Below, piece by piece: positions 51,714-60,611 of a DNA stretch of 64,000 nucleotides. Origin of the DNA: Streptomyces brasiliensis (GTDB lineage: Bacteria; Actinomycetota; Actinomycetes; Streptomycetales; Streptomycetaceae). The position numbers were made by a program, and so were the translations under genes. Under the pieces are notes generated by a model, which was not told the origin of the DNA, did no database searches, and saw only the letters and a list, made by a program, of their open reading frames with translations. The stretch spans positions 1 to 64,000 of the forward strand of contig NZ_BMQA01000039.1 in the NCBI RefSeq assembly GCF_014647875.1, read 5' to 3'. Each line of letters starts with the position of its first letter. Position 1 is the stretch's first letter.

Positions 51714-51748
51714 ACGGTGGGCGCGGCCCCCTCGCCCGCGCCCACCGT
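51714..51748. terminator. perfect 12-bp hairpin terminator
   Basis: ACGGTGGGCGCG (51714-51725) and CGCGCCCACCGT (51737-51748) pair perfectly around an 11-nt loop. It lies between the convergent phosphatidyltransferase and beta-glucosidase genes, 12 bp before the latter's stop. Confidence 0.72.
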
Positions 51749-51759
51749 CCGGGCCGGAC

Positions 51760-53175
51760 TCAGGCGGCCCGGCTTGCGCGGTTCCGGTGGGTGCGGATGA
51801 TGTCCGCGTACCGGTGGCCGCTGCCCTTGATCGTGCGGGCCTGGGTGTCGTAGTCCACGTGGACCAGGCCGAAGCGCTTGTCGTAGCCGTACGCCCACTC
51901 GAAGTTGTCCAGGAGGGACCAGGCGAAGTAGCCCGCCAGCGGGGCGCCCTTGCGGGCCGCCGAGGCCACCGCGGCCAGGTGCTCGATCAAGTAGGCCTGG
52001 CGCTCCGGGTCGTCGATCGTGCCGTCGGGGCGTACGACGTCCGGGTAGGCCGAGCCGTTCTCGGTGACATACAGCTTGCGCGCGCCGTACTCGTCCGTCA
52101 GACGCAGCAGCAGGGTCTCGATGCCGCTCGCGTCGATCTCCCAGTCCATGCCCGTGCGCGGGACGTCCGGGCGGCGGACCGAACGGACGTACGGCGCCGG
52201 GCCGTTGGGGTCGTCCTCCACGTACGCCGGGAAGTAGTAGTTCAGGCCCAGCCAGTCCAGTGGCGCGGCGATCGTCTTCAAGTCGCCCGGGTGTTCCGGG
52301 AGTTCCACGCCGTAGACCTCGCGCATGTCCGCCGGGAAGCCTCGGCCGTGCACCGGGTCCAGCCACCAGCGGTTCACGTGGCCGTCGTGGCGGCGGGCCG
52401 CAGCTTCGTCCTCCGGGCGGTCCGTGGCCGCGTACACCGTCGAGAGGTTGTTCACGATGCCGATACGGGCGTCGGGACAGGCCGCGCGGATCGCCTGGAC
52501 CGCCAGGCCGTGCCCCAGCAGGAGGTGGTAGGACGTGCGGACCGCCGCCGTCAGGTCCGTCCAGCCCGGGGCCATCTTGCCCTCCAGGTGACCGATCCAC
52601 GCCGAGCAGGACGGCTCGTTGAGCGTCGCCCAGTGCTTGACCCGGTCGCCCAGGCGTTCCGCCACCACCGCGGCGTACGCGGCGAAGTGCTCGGCCGTGT
52701 CACGCTCGGGCCAGCCGCCGCGGTCCTGGAGTGCCTGGGGCAGGTCCCAGTGGTAGAGGGTGGCCGTCGGGGTGATGCCCGCCTCCAGCAGGCCGTCGAT
52801 CAACTCGTCGTAGAAGGCGAGGCCCTTGGGGTTGACCTCGCCGTCGCCGGCGGGCAGCACACGCGGCCAGGCGATCGACAAGCGGTAGGCGTTCGTGCCG
52901 AGTCGGCGCATCAGGCCGATGTCCTCGCGCCAGCGGTGGTAGTGGTCGCACGCGACGTCGCCGTTGTCGTCGTTGTCGATCTTCCCTGGGGTGTGCGAGA
53001 AGGTGTCCCAGATCGACGGGGCACGGCCGTCCTCGGTGACGGCTCCCTCGATCTGGTAGGCCGCTGTGGCCGTGCCCCACAGGAAGTCGTGGGGAAGCGC
53101 GGCGAGGTCGATGGGGTCGGACGACACGGAAGTCCCTTCGGAAATGGAGGCGTTGCCGGCCGGGAGGAAGGTCAT
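51760..53175 (-). CDS. GH1 beta-glucosidase
   Basis: Cytosolic retaining beta-glycosidase, 471 residues, normal length. Acid/base Glu187 is in TLNEPS and nucleophile Glu372 in YVTENGSA; DFLWGTATAAYQIEG at 30-44 is the N-terminal family signature. There is no signal peptide, so it should cleave disaccharides imported by the adjacent transporter, probably cellobiose or a related beta-glucoside. Its ATG overlaps the permease stop (ATGA), making it the last gene of a four-gene operon. Confidence 0.92.
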   Translation of the reverse strand: MTFLPAGNASISEGTSVSSDPIDLAALPHDFLWGTATAAYQIEGAVTEDGRAPSIWDTFSHTPGKIDNDDNGDVACDHYHRWREDIGLMRRLGTNAYRLSIAWPRVLPAGDGEVNPKGLAFYDELIDGLLEAGITPTATLYHWDLPQALQDRGGWPERDTAEHFAAYAAVVAERLGDRVKHWATLNEPSCSAWIGHLEGKMAPGWTDLTAAVRTSYHLLLGHGLAVQAIRAACPDARIGIVNNLSTVYAATDRPEDEAAARRHDGHVNRWWLDPVHGRGFPADMREVYGVELPEHPGDLKTIAAPLDWLGLNYYFPAYVEDDPNGPAPYVRSVRRPDVPRTGMDWEIDASGIETLLLRLTDEYGARKLYVTENGSAYPDVVRPDGTIDDPERQAYLIEHLAAVASAARKGAPLAGYFAWSLLDNFEWAYGYDKRFGLVHVDYDTQARTIKGSGHRYADIIRTHRNRASRAA

Positions 53176-54035
53176 TTGACGGCTCCCGCCGTCAGTCCGG
53201 CGACGAGATAGCGCTGCAGGAGGAGGAACCCTGCGACCACGGGCACGCTGACGACCAGCGAGGCGGCCATGATCTGGTTCCAGTAGACGTCGTTGAGGGT
53301 CGAGTAGCCCTGGAGGCCGACGGCGAGCGTGCGCGTGGTGTCGTTCGTCATCACCGATGCGAACAGCACCTCGCCCCAGGCCGTCATGAAGGCGTAGACG
53401 GCCACCGCGACGATGCCGGGGATCGCGGCCGGGACCACGACCCGGAACAGCGCGCCCAGCGGGCCGCAGCCGTCCACCAGTGCCGCCTCGTCCAGGTCGC
53501 GGGGCACCGAGTCGAAGTACCCGATCAGCATCCAGATCGAGAACGGGAGCGAGAAGGTCAGATACGTCAGGATCAGGCCGCCGCGCGAGCCGAACAGGGC
53601 GATGCCCGTGGCGTTGCCGATGTTGACGTAGAGGAGGAACAGCGGGAGCAGGAAGAGGATGCCCGGGAACATCTGCGTCGACAGGACCGTGACCGTGAAG
53701 ACGCGTTTGCCGCGGAAGCTGTAGCGGCTCACCGCGTACGCCGCGAACACCGCGATCACCACGGAGCAGATCGTCGCCGCGCCCGCCACGATCAGCGAGT
53801 TCATGAAGTACTTCGCCAGCGGGACCGTGGACCAGATGTCGATGTACGGCCGGAACGTCAGGCCGCTGGGCAGCCAGCGGAACTTGCCCGTGACGTCCGC
53901 GAGCGGCTTCAGCGAGCTGGAGAGCATGACGTACACGGGCACCAGGACGAAGCCCGTGAGCAGGGTGAGGAAGATCCGCCGGGACCACAGGAAGGAGCGC
54001 GGCGGGGCCATCGGGGAGGCCGGGGTACTAGGCAT
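53172..54035 (-). CDS. sugar ABC transporter permease, MalG type
   Basis: 287 residues with about six membrane segments and the EAA loop DEAALVDGCGPLGALFRVVVPAAIPG (given in outline). It overlaps the MalF-type permease by 8 bp and the beta-glucosidase by 4 bp. With the partner permease it forms the import channel for an oligosaccharide; no ATPase gene is in this operon, as is usual in Streptomyces, where the shared ATPase MsiK serves several sugar importers. The need for MsiK is inferred. Confidence 0.9.
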   Translation of the reverse strand: MPSTPASPMAPPRSFLWSRRIFLTLLTGFVLVPVYVMLSSSLKPLADVTGKFRWLPSGLTFRPYIDIWSTVPLAKYFMNSLIVAGAATICSVVIAVFAAYAVSRYSFRGKRVFTVTVLSTQMFPGILFLLPLFLLYVNIGNATGIALFGSRGGLILTYLTFSLPFSIWMLIGYFDSVPRDLDEAALVDGCGPLGALFRVVVPAAIPGIVAVAVYAFMTAWGEVLFASVMTNDTTRTLAVGLQGYSTLNDVYWNQIMAASLVVSVPVVAGFLLLQRYLVAGLTAGAVK

Positions 54036-55014
54036 CGGCGGTCCTCCGTCCGCGCGAGGTGAGCAGGAGGTACACGCCCGTCACGACGAGCAGGAAGAGC
54101 AGCAGCAGGACGGACATCGCCGAGCCGGTGCCGAAGTTCCAGGTGACGAAGGAGGCTTGGTAGATGTGAACCGAGATGAGGTCCGCGGCCGCCGGTGCCG
54201 ACTTGCCGAACAGGACGTACGGCGTGTTGAAGTCGTTGAACGTCCACAGGAACAGCACCAGGATCAGTACCTGGTTGACCGGGCGCAGGGACGGCAGGGT
54301 GATGCGGCGGATCTGCTGCAGCATCCCCGCGCCGTCCAGCGCGGCCGCCTCGTACAGCTCGCGCGGGATGTTCTGCAAGCCGGCCATGACGATGAGGAAG
54401 GCGAACGGCCAGCCCTTCCACACGGACACGGTGAGCAGCGCGTAGAAGCTGTTGTCGCCGATCAGCCAGAAGGACGGCTTGTCGGTGAGGTGCAGCTGGT
54501 CGTGCAGGACGTGGTTCACCAGGCCGTTGTCGTGCTGGAACATGAACACCCAGGTGATGACGGCCGCGTAGACGGGCAGCGCGTACGGCACCAGGAACAG
54601 TGCCCGGAGGAAGCCGCGGCCGCGGAAGGTGTCCTGCATGTAGATCGCGGCGGCGGTGCCGATCAGCCAGCACAGGGCGACCGACAGCAGGGTGAAGCCG
54701 ACGGTGACGAAGAAGGAGTGCAGGAGGGCTTCGCCGACGGGGGCGTCGAAGTCCACCGACACCTTGTAGTTGTCGAGTCCGGACCAGGGCGCGGTGCCCC
54801 AGTCGCGGATGTAGAACTGGGTGAGCTCCTTGAAGCTCATGACGATGCCGATGACCATCGGCACCAGGTGGACCAGGAGTTCGAGCAGCAGGGCGGGCAG
54901 GAGCAGCAGGTACGGCAGTCCGATGCGGCGGAGCCGCCCGGGGCGGCGGCGGGGTTCGCGCGCCGCACCGGGGGAGGTTTTGCGCACCGGCTCCTCGAGA
55001 GCGGTTGCGGTCAT
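54028..55014 (-). CDS. sugar ABC transporter permease, MalF type
   Basis: 328 residues from ATG (MTATALEEPVRKTS). A basic cytoplasmic N-terminus (1-30) is followed by about six transmembrane helices and the coupling loop ELYEAAALDGAGMLQQIRRITLP (in outline). It lies 5 bp after the binding-protein gene. It belongs to the CUT1 group that imports di- and oligosaccharides. Confidence 0.9.
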   Translation of the reverse strand: MTATALEEPVRKTSPGAAREPRRRPGRLRRIGLPYLLLLPALLLELLVHLVPMVIGIVMSFKELTQFYIRDWGTAPWSGLDNYKVSVDFDAPVGEALLHSFFVTVGFTLLSVALCWLIGTAAAIYMQDTFRGRGFLRALFLVPYALPVYAAVITWVFMFQHDNGLVNHVLHDQLHLTDKPSFWLIGDNSFYALLTVSVWKGWPFAFLIVMAGLQNIPRELYEAAALDGAGMLQQIRRITLPSLRPVNQVLILVLFLWTFNDFNTPYVLFGKSAPAAADLISVHIYQASFVTWNFGTGSAMSVLLLLFLLVVTGVYLLLTSRGRRTADA

Positions 55015-55019
55015 CGTGC

Positions 55020-56336
55020 TCAGGCCGCCGGCATCTGCTGCTGGGCCTTCTCCAGCTTGGCCTTCACCGAGTCGGTGGTGACCGCGCGTCCGGCGGCGGC
55101 GTCGGCGAACAGGTCCTTCACGGCCGTACCGACCGCCGTCTCGAACTGCGACTCGGAGGCGACCTGAGGCAGCGCGGCGGCGCTGGTGGCCAGGGTGCTC
55201 TTCAGGACCGCGTTGGACGGGGAGTTGAACGCGGCGTCCTCCTGCGCGGCCTTGACCGGCGGGATGGAACTGTACGCCTTGTTGAGGATCTTCTGCTCGT
55301 CGTCGCTGGTCATGAACTTCACGAACTGGGTGGCGCCGTCGAGGTTCTTGGTGTTCTTGAAGACCGAGATGTTGATGCCCGCGACCATGGAGTTGACCTG
55401 GGCGCCGGTGCCGGGGGTGCCGGACTGGACCGGGACGGGGGCGATGCCGTACGCGTCCTCGCTCATGCCCTGGGACTTGAGGTTGGCGGCGGCGGACTGC
55501 CACAGCAGGAACGCCTGCTTGCCCTTGGCGAAGTCGCTGACGGACTGGTTCTGCGCGTACTCGGCGTCGCCGGTCGGGACGACCTTGTCCTTGGCCATGA
55601 GGTCGACGTACTGCTTGACGGCGGCCACCACGTTGTCGTTGGTGAAGTCGGGCTTGCCGTCGGACGTGAAGAAGTCGGCGCCGTGCTGCTTGGCGAAGAC
55701 GAACACGTGGTGGATGTTCTCCGAGAGGTTCGAGCCCTCGGCGCCGAGGGTCGTCTTGCCCTTGGCCTGGATCTTCTTGCCGTCGGCGGTCAGCTCGTGC
55801 CAGGTGGCCGGGGGCTTGGAGATGCCGGCGTCGGCGAGGATCTGCTTGTTGTAGTAGAGCGCGTACGCCATCGAGTACAGCGGTACGGCGGCCGGGTCCT
55901 TGCCCTCCGCGCCCGTGGAGCCCAGCGCCGAGTCGACGAAGCGGTCCTTGCCGCCGATCTTGTCGAAGTTCTTGGCGTCCCACGGCAGCAACGCGCCGGT
56001 CGCCTGCAGCGAGGCGCTCCAGGTGTTGCCTATGTTCAGGACGTCGGGACCCTGGCCCGACGTGGTCGCGGTGAGGATCCGGTTGAGCAGATCGGACCAG
56101 GGCACGACCTCCAGCTTCACCTTGATGCCCGCCTGCTTCTCGAACTTGTCGAGTTCGGGCTGGAGGACCTGCTTGTCGACGGCGATGCTCGCGCCCTGGT
56201 TGGAGGCCCAGTACGTCAGCGTCTTCGGCGAGTCGTTGGACCCGCCGCCGCTGGACGAACCGCCTCCGCAGGCCGTGAGGGCAAGGGCGAACGACATGGT
56301 GACGGCGCCTACGGCCGCGGCTCGGATGCTGCGCAT
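55020..56336 (-). CDS. sugar-binding lipoprotein of ABC transporter
   Basis: Extracellular receptor of the sugar importer, 438 residues from ATG (MRSIRAAAVGAVTMSF). The lipobox LTAC is followed by a Gly/Ser linker, so the protein is lipid-anchored. The body is a type 1 extracellular solute-binding protein (LTYWASNQ, VVPWSDLLNRILTATTSGQGPDVL). First gene of the operon binding protein-permease-permease-beta-glucosidase, divergent from the ROK regulator. Exact sugar unknown; a beta-glucoside is expected from the enclosed GH1. Confidence 0.9.
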   Translation of the reverse strand: MRSIRAAAVGAVTMSFALALTACGGGSSSGGGSNDSPKTLTYWASNQGASIAVDKQVLQPELDKFEKQAGIKVKLEVVPWSDLLNRILTATTSGQGPDVLNIGNTWSASLQATGALLPWDAKNFDKIGGKDRFVDSALGSTGAEGKDPAAVPLYSMAYALYYNKQILADAGISKPPATWHELTADGKKIQAKGKTTLGAEGSNLSENIHHVFVFAKQHGADFFTSDGKPDFTNDNVVAAVKQYVDLMAKDKVVPTGDAEYAQNQSVSDFAKGKQAFLLWQSAAANLKSQGMSEDAYGIAPVPVQSGTPGTGAQVNSMVAGINISVFKNTKNLDGATQFVKFMTSDDEQKILNKAYSSIPPVKAAQEDAAFNSPSNAVLKSTLATSAAALPQVASESQFETAVGTAVKDLFADAAAGRAVTTDSVKAKLEKAQQQMPAA

Positions 56337-56420
56337 GGCTCCTGGTGTCCCTTTCCGGGAGTCGAGACCCCGAGGGCGGCTTGCGGGCGGCGACACCCCG
56401 TTCGACTCCCGAAGCCCCTC

Positions 56421-56452
56421 ATGGCTTAATTTAGGACGTGAGTTAAACCCTG
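56421..56452. promoter_or_regulatory. A/T-rich promoter/operator between sugar operon and ROK gene
   Basis: GGCTTAATTTAGG and GTGAGTTAAACC form an imperfect inverted repeat (TTTA/TAAA-type ends) in the only A/T-rich patch of the divergent intergenic region. ROK repressors of the NagC/XylR group bind similar A/T-rich palindromes, so it is the likely operator for the adjacent ROK protein. Confidence 0.5.
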
Positions 56453-56520
56453 AGAGAAACGCTCGTCAAGGGATCCGGCACAGGTATCTGACCGGACGGG
56501 GCACGGCGCGAGGAGGCCAG

Positions 56521-57804
56521 GTGGTGGTGCGGGGTGGTCGTACGGTGCGTGACCTGCGGCGGGAGAGCCGCGCGGCCGTTCTGCAACGGTTGTATTTCGA
56601 CGGGCCGATGAGCCGTCACGCGCTGGGTTCGGCGACCGGGCTGAGTTCGGGTTCCATCAGCAATGTGGCGGCGGAACTGCTCGCCGACGGGCTGCTCGAG
56701 GAGGCGGGCAGCGTCGACTCGGACGGCGGGCGGCCGCGCACCCTGCTGCGGGTGGTGCCGGGGAGCGCGCACATGATCGGTGTCGATGTCGGCGAGACGC
56801 GGGTGCGGGTGGAGCTGTTCGATCTGACGCTCACCGAACTCGCCCGTGTGGAGAGGCCGTTGACATCGAGCGGGTACGACGTCGACGTGGTCGTCGGCCA
56901 TGTCCGGGGCGGCGTGGCGGAGGTCCTGCGGACGGCCGGAACGGCGGCGGGCGATCTGCTGGGAGTGGGCATCGGAGTGCCCGGGATCGTCGAACCGGGC
57001 GGCGCCGAGGGCGCGTTGGTGCATGGCCAGACGGTCGGGTGGGACGCCGTACCGCTGGAACGGCTGCTGCGCCGGACCGGTGAGCTCCCGCCGCAGGTGC
57101 CGTACTTCATCGACAACGGCGCCAAGACCCTGGGGCAGGCCGAGATGTGGTTCGGCGCCGGGCGCGGGGCGCGCAACGCCGTGGTGGTGCTGTTCGGTTC
57201 GGGGGTCGGGGCGTGCCTGGTCACCGAGGATGCGGAGCAGGGGCGGGCGGTCGAGTGGGGGCATCTGACGGTACGGGTCAGGGGGCGCCGGTGCCGGTGC
57301 GGTGCGCGGGGCTGTCTGGAGGCGTACGCGGGCGCGGAGGCGTTGCTGGCGCGGTGGCGGGAGGCGGGCGGACGGCCGTCGGCCGGGGCGGACGAGGAGA
57401 CGGCGCTGACGGAGCTGCTGGCGGCGGCGCGGCCCGGGGACGGTGGGGAGCCGGACCCGGTGGCGTCGGAGATCCTCGCGGAGACGGCGGAGTTCCTGGG
57501 CGCGGGACTCTCGGACCTCGTCAACCTCTTCCAGCCCGAGCGGGTTCTGGTGGGTGGCTGGGCGGGGCTGCAGCTCGGCGCGGCGTTCCTGGAGGAGGTG
57601 CGCGGGCATGCGCTGGCCCACGCCTTGGCCTACCCGGCGGGCCGTGTCGACATCCGACTCGGCCGACTCGGGCCGGACGCGGTGACGGTGGGGGCGGCGA
57701 TTCTTCCGCTGGCGGACTTCTTCGGCCGTGGCGGGGTGCCTCCGGCGGTTCAGCAGGTTTCCTCGCCTGCGTGGCGTGCGGCGTTGGACGGGAGGCTGGC
57801 GTAG
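56521..57804 (+). CDS. ROK-family transcriptional regulator
   Basis: 427 residues from GTG preceded by GAGGAGG. An N-terminal winged helix (about 10-75; SRHALGSATGLSSGSISNVAAELL in part) is joined to a sugar-kinase-like ROK domain with the zinc motif CRCGARGCLE (about 259-268). Such proteins repress sugar operons until the sugar binds. It is divergent from the beta-glucoside transporter operon and is its likely regulator. The last seven codons lie inside the first unit of a tandem repeat, so the C-terminus may have been shaped by it. Confidence 0.88.
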   Translation: MVVRGGRTVRDLRRESRAAVLQRLYFDGPMSRHALGSATGLSSGSISNVAAELLADGLLEEAGSVDSDGGRPRTLLRVVPGSAHMIGVDVGETRVRVELFDLTLTELARVERPLTSSGYDVDVVVGHVRGGVAEVLRTAGTAAGDLLGVGIGVPGIVEPGGAEGALVHGQTVGWDAVPLERLLRRTGELPPQVPYFIDNGAKTLGQAEMWFGAGRGARNAVVVLFGSGVGACLVTEDAEQGRAVEWGHLTVRVRGRRCRCGARGCLEAYAGAEALLARWREAGGRPSAGADEETALTELLAAARPGDGGEPDPVASEILAETAEFLGAGLSDLVNLFQPERVLVGGWAGLQLGAAFLEEVRGHALAHALAYPAGRVDIRLGRLGPDAVTVGAAILPLADFFGRGGVPPAVQQVSSPAWRAALDGRLA

Positions 57805-58412
57805 GGGCGGCGCCGGGGGTTGCCCCAGCCGGGGCTTCCTGGTGGGCGGGGTGTGGGCTGACTCGTCGCCGTAGGGGTGCGGATCGGTGGCAGGCTGCGG
57901 GTCGTCTGTGGCTGGTCGCACAGTTCCCCGCGCCCCTTCGGGGGCGGTGAGGACGGGCGGGGTTCGTCGGGACCGTTCGTGCAGCGACCGGCAGGCGCAG
58001 TGGGCGCGTGCCACGCTGGACGGGAGGCTGGCGTAGGGGGCGGCGCCGGGGGTTGCCCCGACCGGGGCTTCCTGGTGGGCGGGGTGTGGGCTGACTCGTC
58101 GCCGTAGGGGTGCGGATCGGTGGCAGGCTGCGGGTCGTTTCTGGCTGGTCGCGCAGTTCCCCGCGCCCCTTCGGCGGCGGTGAGGACGGGCGGGGTTCGT
58201 CGGGACCGTTCGTGCAGCGACCGGCAGGCGCAGTGGGCGCGTGCCACGCTGGACGGGAGGCTGGCGTAGGGGGCGGCGCCGGGGGTTGCCCCGACCGGGG
58301 CCTCCTGGTGGGCGGGGTGTGGGCTGACTCGTCGCCGTAGGGGTGCGGATCGGTGGCAGGCTGCGGGTCGTTTCTAGCTGGTCGCGCAGTTCCCCGCGCC
58401 CCTTCGGGTCGG
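57784..58412 (+). repeat. 233-bp tandem repeat, about 2.7 copies
   Basis: Three units start with GGACGGGAGGCTGGCGTAG at about 57786, 58018 and 58251. Copies 1 and 2 are full (232-233 bp) and copy 3 stops at about 58412 after CCCCGCGCCCCTTCGGG. They differ by only a few bases. Each unit holds a reverse-oriented short element (GGGGCGCGGGGAACTG and CGACCAGCCA when read on the minus strand) that recurs in Streptomyces intergenic DNA. The unit begins within the last codons of the ROK gene. Confidence 0.85.
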
Positions 58413-58538
58413 GGGTTCACCGGGCGTGGCAGCCGACGCGCGCCCGCGACGGTGTCACCGCTCCGTCCGCAGTGGCGTCGTACAGCTGACAGGCTTTCGG
58501 GTGCGGGCGGCTTGGGCCACCGCCCGCACCCTCGGGCG
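57805..58538. other. 734-bp gene-free stretch between convergent genes
   Basis: Apart from the tandem repeat (to 58412) and the hairpin at 58499-58531, nothing gene-like was found. Short open frames recur in each repeat copy with the same 77-residue pattern, but this follows from the repetition and not from coding selection. Confidence 0.7.
58499..58531. terminator. perfect 12-bp hairpin terminator
   Basis: GGGTGCGGGCGG (58499-58510) pairs with CCGCCCGCACCC (58520-58531) around a 9-nt loop, just before the stop of the EF-G paralogue and downstream of the ROK gene and repeats. Confidence 0.72.
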
Positions 58539-60611
58539 CTACTTCACCCGCGCATCCGCCGGAGCCGCCGCATAGCCCGTCGGCCGGGTGGTGAACGTGC
58601 CCCGGCCCTGGGTGCGGCTGCGCAACCGGGTCGCGTAGCCGAACAGTTCGGCCAGCGGCACGGTGGCCGTGAGCACCGCCACGTCGCTGCGGGCCGCGGA
58701 GCCCGTGACCCGGCCGCGCCGGGCCGCGAGGTCACCGAGCACCCCGCCGACGGCCTCCTCGGGCACGGTGACCGTGACCTCGGCGACCGGTTCCAGCAAG
58801 GCCAGTTCGGCCAGGCGCAGGGCCTCGCGGAGACCGAGTCGGCCGGCCGTCCGGAACGCCGTGTCCGACGAGTCCTTCACATGCGTCGACCCGTCGGTCA
58901 GGGTGACCCGCAGCCCGGTCACCGGATGCCCGCCGAGCGGCCCCTCGGCGAGGGCGTCCCGGCAGCCGGCCTCGACCGCGCGAACGTACTCCTGCGGCAC
59001 CCGGCCGCCCACGACCGACGAGCGGAACTCGAAGCCCGCGGCGCCGGGTTCGGCGTCCATCGGCTCCACGTCCAGCACGACATGGGCGAACTGCCCCGCC
59101 CCGCCGTCCTGTTTGACGTGCCGGAAGACCAGTCCGGTCACGCCCCGGACGACGGTCTCCCGGTACGCCACTCGAGGACGGCCCACATTGACCTCCGGAC
59201 CACCGTCCCGGCGGACCTTCTCGACCGCGACGTCGAGGTGGAGTTCGCCCATGCCGGAGAGCACGGTCTGACCGGTCTCGGCGTCGGTCCGCACCACCAG
59301 CGACGGGTCCTCCTCGACCAGCCGGGCCAGCGCCGAGGCGAGACGGCCGGTGTCGGTGCTCCTGCGCGCCTCCACCGCGACGGACACCACCGGGTCGGCG
59401 ACCGTCGGCGGTTCCAGGACGAGCGGGGCGTCCGAGGCGCACAGAGTCGAGCCCACGCGGCTGGACTTGAGCCCGACCACGGCGACGATGTCCCCGGCGA
59501 CCGCGCGCTCCAGCCGCTCGTGCCGGTCCGCCATGACGCGCAGGATCCTCGCGACCCGCTCGGCGCGGCGTGTGCCCGGGTCCCACACGGTGTCTCCCTT
59601 CTCGAGCGTTCCGGAGTAGAGGCGTACGTACGTCAGCCGCCCGGTGGCGGTGGCGTTCACCTTGAACGCCAGTGCCGCGAACGGGGCTTCGGGGTCGGCG
59701 GTCCGCCGCTCCTCGACGCCGTCGTGCGTGCCGCGTACGGCGGGCACGTCGAGGGGCGAGGGCAGATAGGCGACCACCGCGTCCAGGAGAGGCTCGACGC
59801 CCCGGTTGCGGTACGCCGATCCACACAGGACCACAACTCCGTCACCGGTCCGGGTCAGTTCACGCAGGGCGGCGGTGAGAGTCGGGGCGGACAGGGCGGA
59901 CTCCGCGCAGAACTCCTCCAGCGCCGGCGCGTTCAGCTCGGCCACGGCCTCCTCCAGCCGTCGTCGTCGCCGCCCGGCCTCCTCGCGCAGCGCGTCGGGC
60001 ACCGGCCCTTCCTCGACCGTGCCCTCGCCGTCGGCCCAGACCAGCGACCGCATCCGCACCAGGTCGACCACCCCGGTGAATCCGTCCTCGGCGCCGATCG
60101 GCAGCTGCACGACGAGCGGCACCGGGTGCAGCCGTCGTCGTATCGACTCGACCGTCGCGTCCAGGTCGGCGCCCGCGCGGTCCATCTTGTTGACGAACGC
60201 GATGCGCGGCACGCCGTGCCGGTCCGCCTGGCGCCACACCGACTCGCTCTGCGGCTCGACCCCGGCGACGGCGTCGAACACCGCGATCGCGCCGTCGAGC
60301 ACGCGCAGCGAGCGCTCGACCTCGTCGGCGAAGTCGACGTGGCCCGGTGTGTCGATCAGGTTGATGCGGTGGCCGTCCCAGGCGCAGCTGACGGCCGCGG
60401 CGAAGATGGTGATCCCACGGTCGCGCTCCTGGGGGTCGAAGTCGGTGACGGTGGTGCCGTCGTGGACCTCACCGCGTCTGTGCGTGGTGCCGGTCGTGAA
60501 CAGGATCCGCTCGGTGACGGTGGTCTTGCCGGCGTCGACGTGGGCCAGGATGCCCAGGTTGCGGACGGTGGCGAGTGGAGTGGTGAGGTGGCGGAGAGGT
60601 TCGGTGCGCAC
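58539..60611 (-). CDS. elongation factor G paralogue
   Basis: 690-residue translation GTPase. G1 AHVDAGKTT is at 23-31, the DTPGH of G3 at 87-91 and the NKMD of G4 at 141-144; the later EF-G domains are complete (GMGELHLDVAVEK, the domain IV region ending near 600 and a domain V). It is read alone, without rpsL, rpsG or tuf neighbours, so it is not the housekeeping fusA. Streptomyces carry such a second copy (the fusB type of S. coelicolor). It may serve under stress, antibiotic exposure or ribosome recycling; this is inferred. Confidence 0.9.
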   Translation of the reverse strand: MRTEPLRHLTTPLATVRNLGILAHVDAGKTTVTERILFTTGTTHRRGEVHDGTTVTDFDPQERDRGITIFAAAVSCAWDGHRINLIDTPGHVDFADEVERSLRVLDGAIAVFDAVAGVEPQSESVWRQADRHGVPRIAFVNKMDRAGADLDATVESIRRRLHPVPLVVQLPIGAEDGFTGVVDLVRMRSLVWADGEGTVEEGPVPDALREEAGRRRRRLEEAVAELNAPALEEFCAESALSAPTLTAALRELTRTGDGVVVLCGSAYRNRGVEPLLDAVVAYLPSPLDVPAVRGTHDGVEERRTADPEAPFAALAFKVNATATGRLTYVRLYSGTLEKGDTVWDPGTRRAERVARILRVMADRHERLERAVAGDIVAVVGLKSSRVGSTLCASDAPLVLEPPTVADPVVSVAVEARRSTDTGRLASALARLVEEDPSLVVRTDAETGQTVLSGMGELHLDVAVEKVRRDGGPEVNVGRPRVAYRETVVRGVTGLVFRHVKQDGGAGQFAHVVLDVEPMDAEPGAAGFEFRSSVVGGRVPQEYVRAVEAGCRDALAEGPLGGHPVTGLRVTLTDGSTHVKDSSDTAFRTAGRLGLREALRLAELALLEPVAEVTVTVPEEAVGGVLGDLAARRGRVTGSAARSDVAVLTATVPLAELFGYATRLRSRTQGRGTFTTRPTGYAAAPADARVK

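Noticed and set aside
57877..58340. Repeated 77-codon frames within the tandem repeat, considered as a repeat protein
   Set aside because: Frames do not join into one long frame because the unit (233 bp) is not a multiple of three; no start signals.
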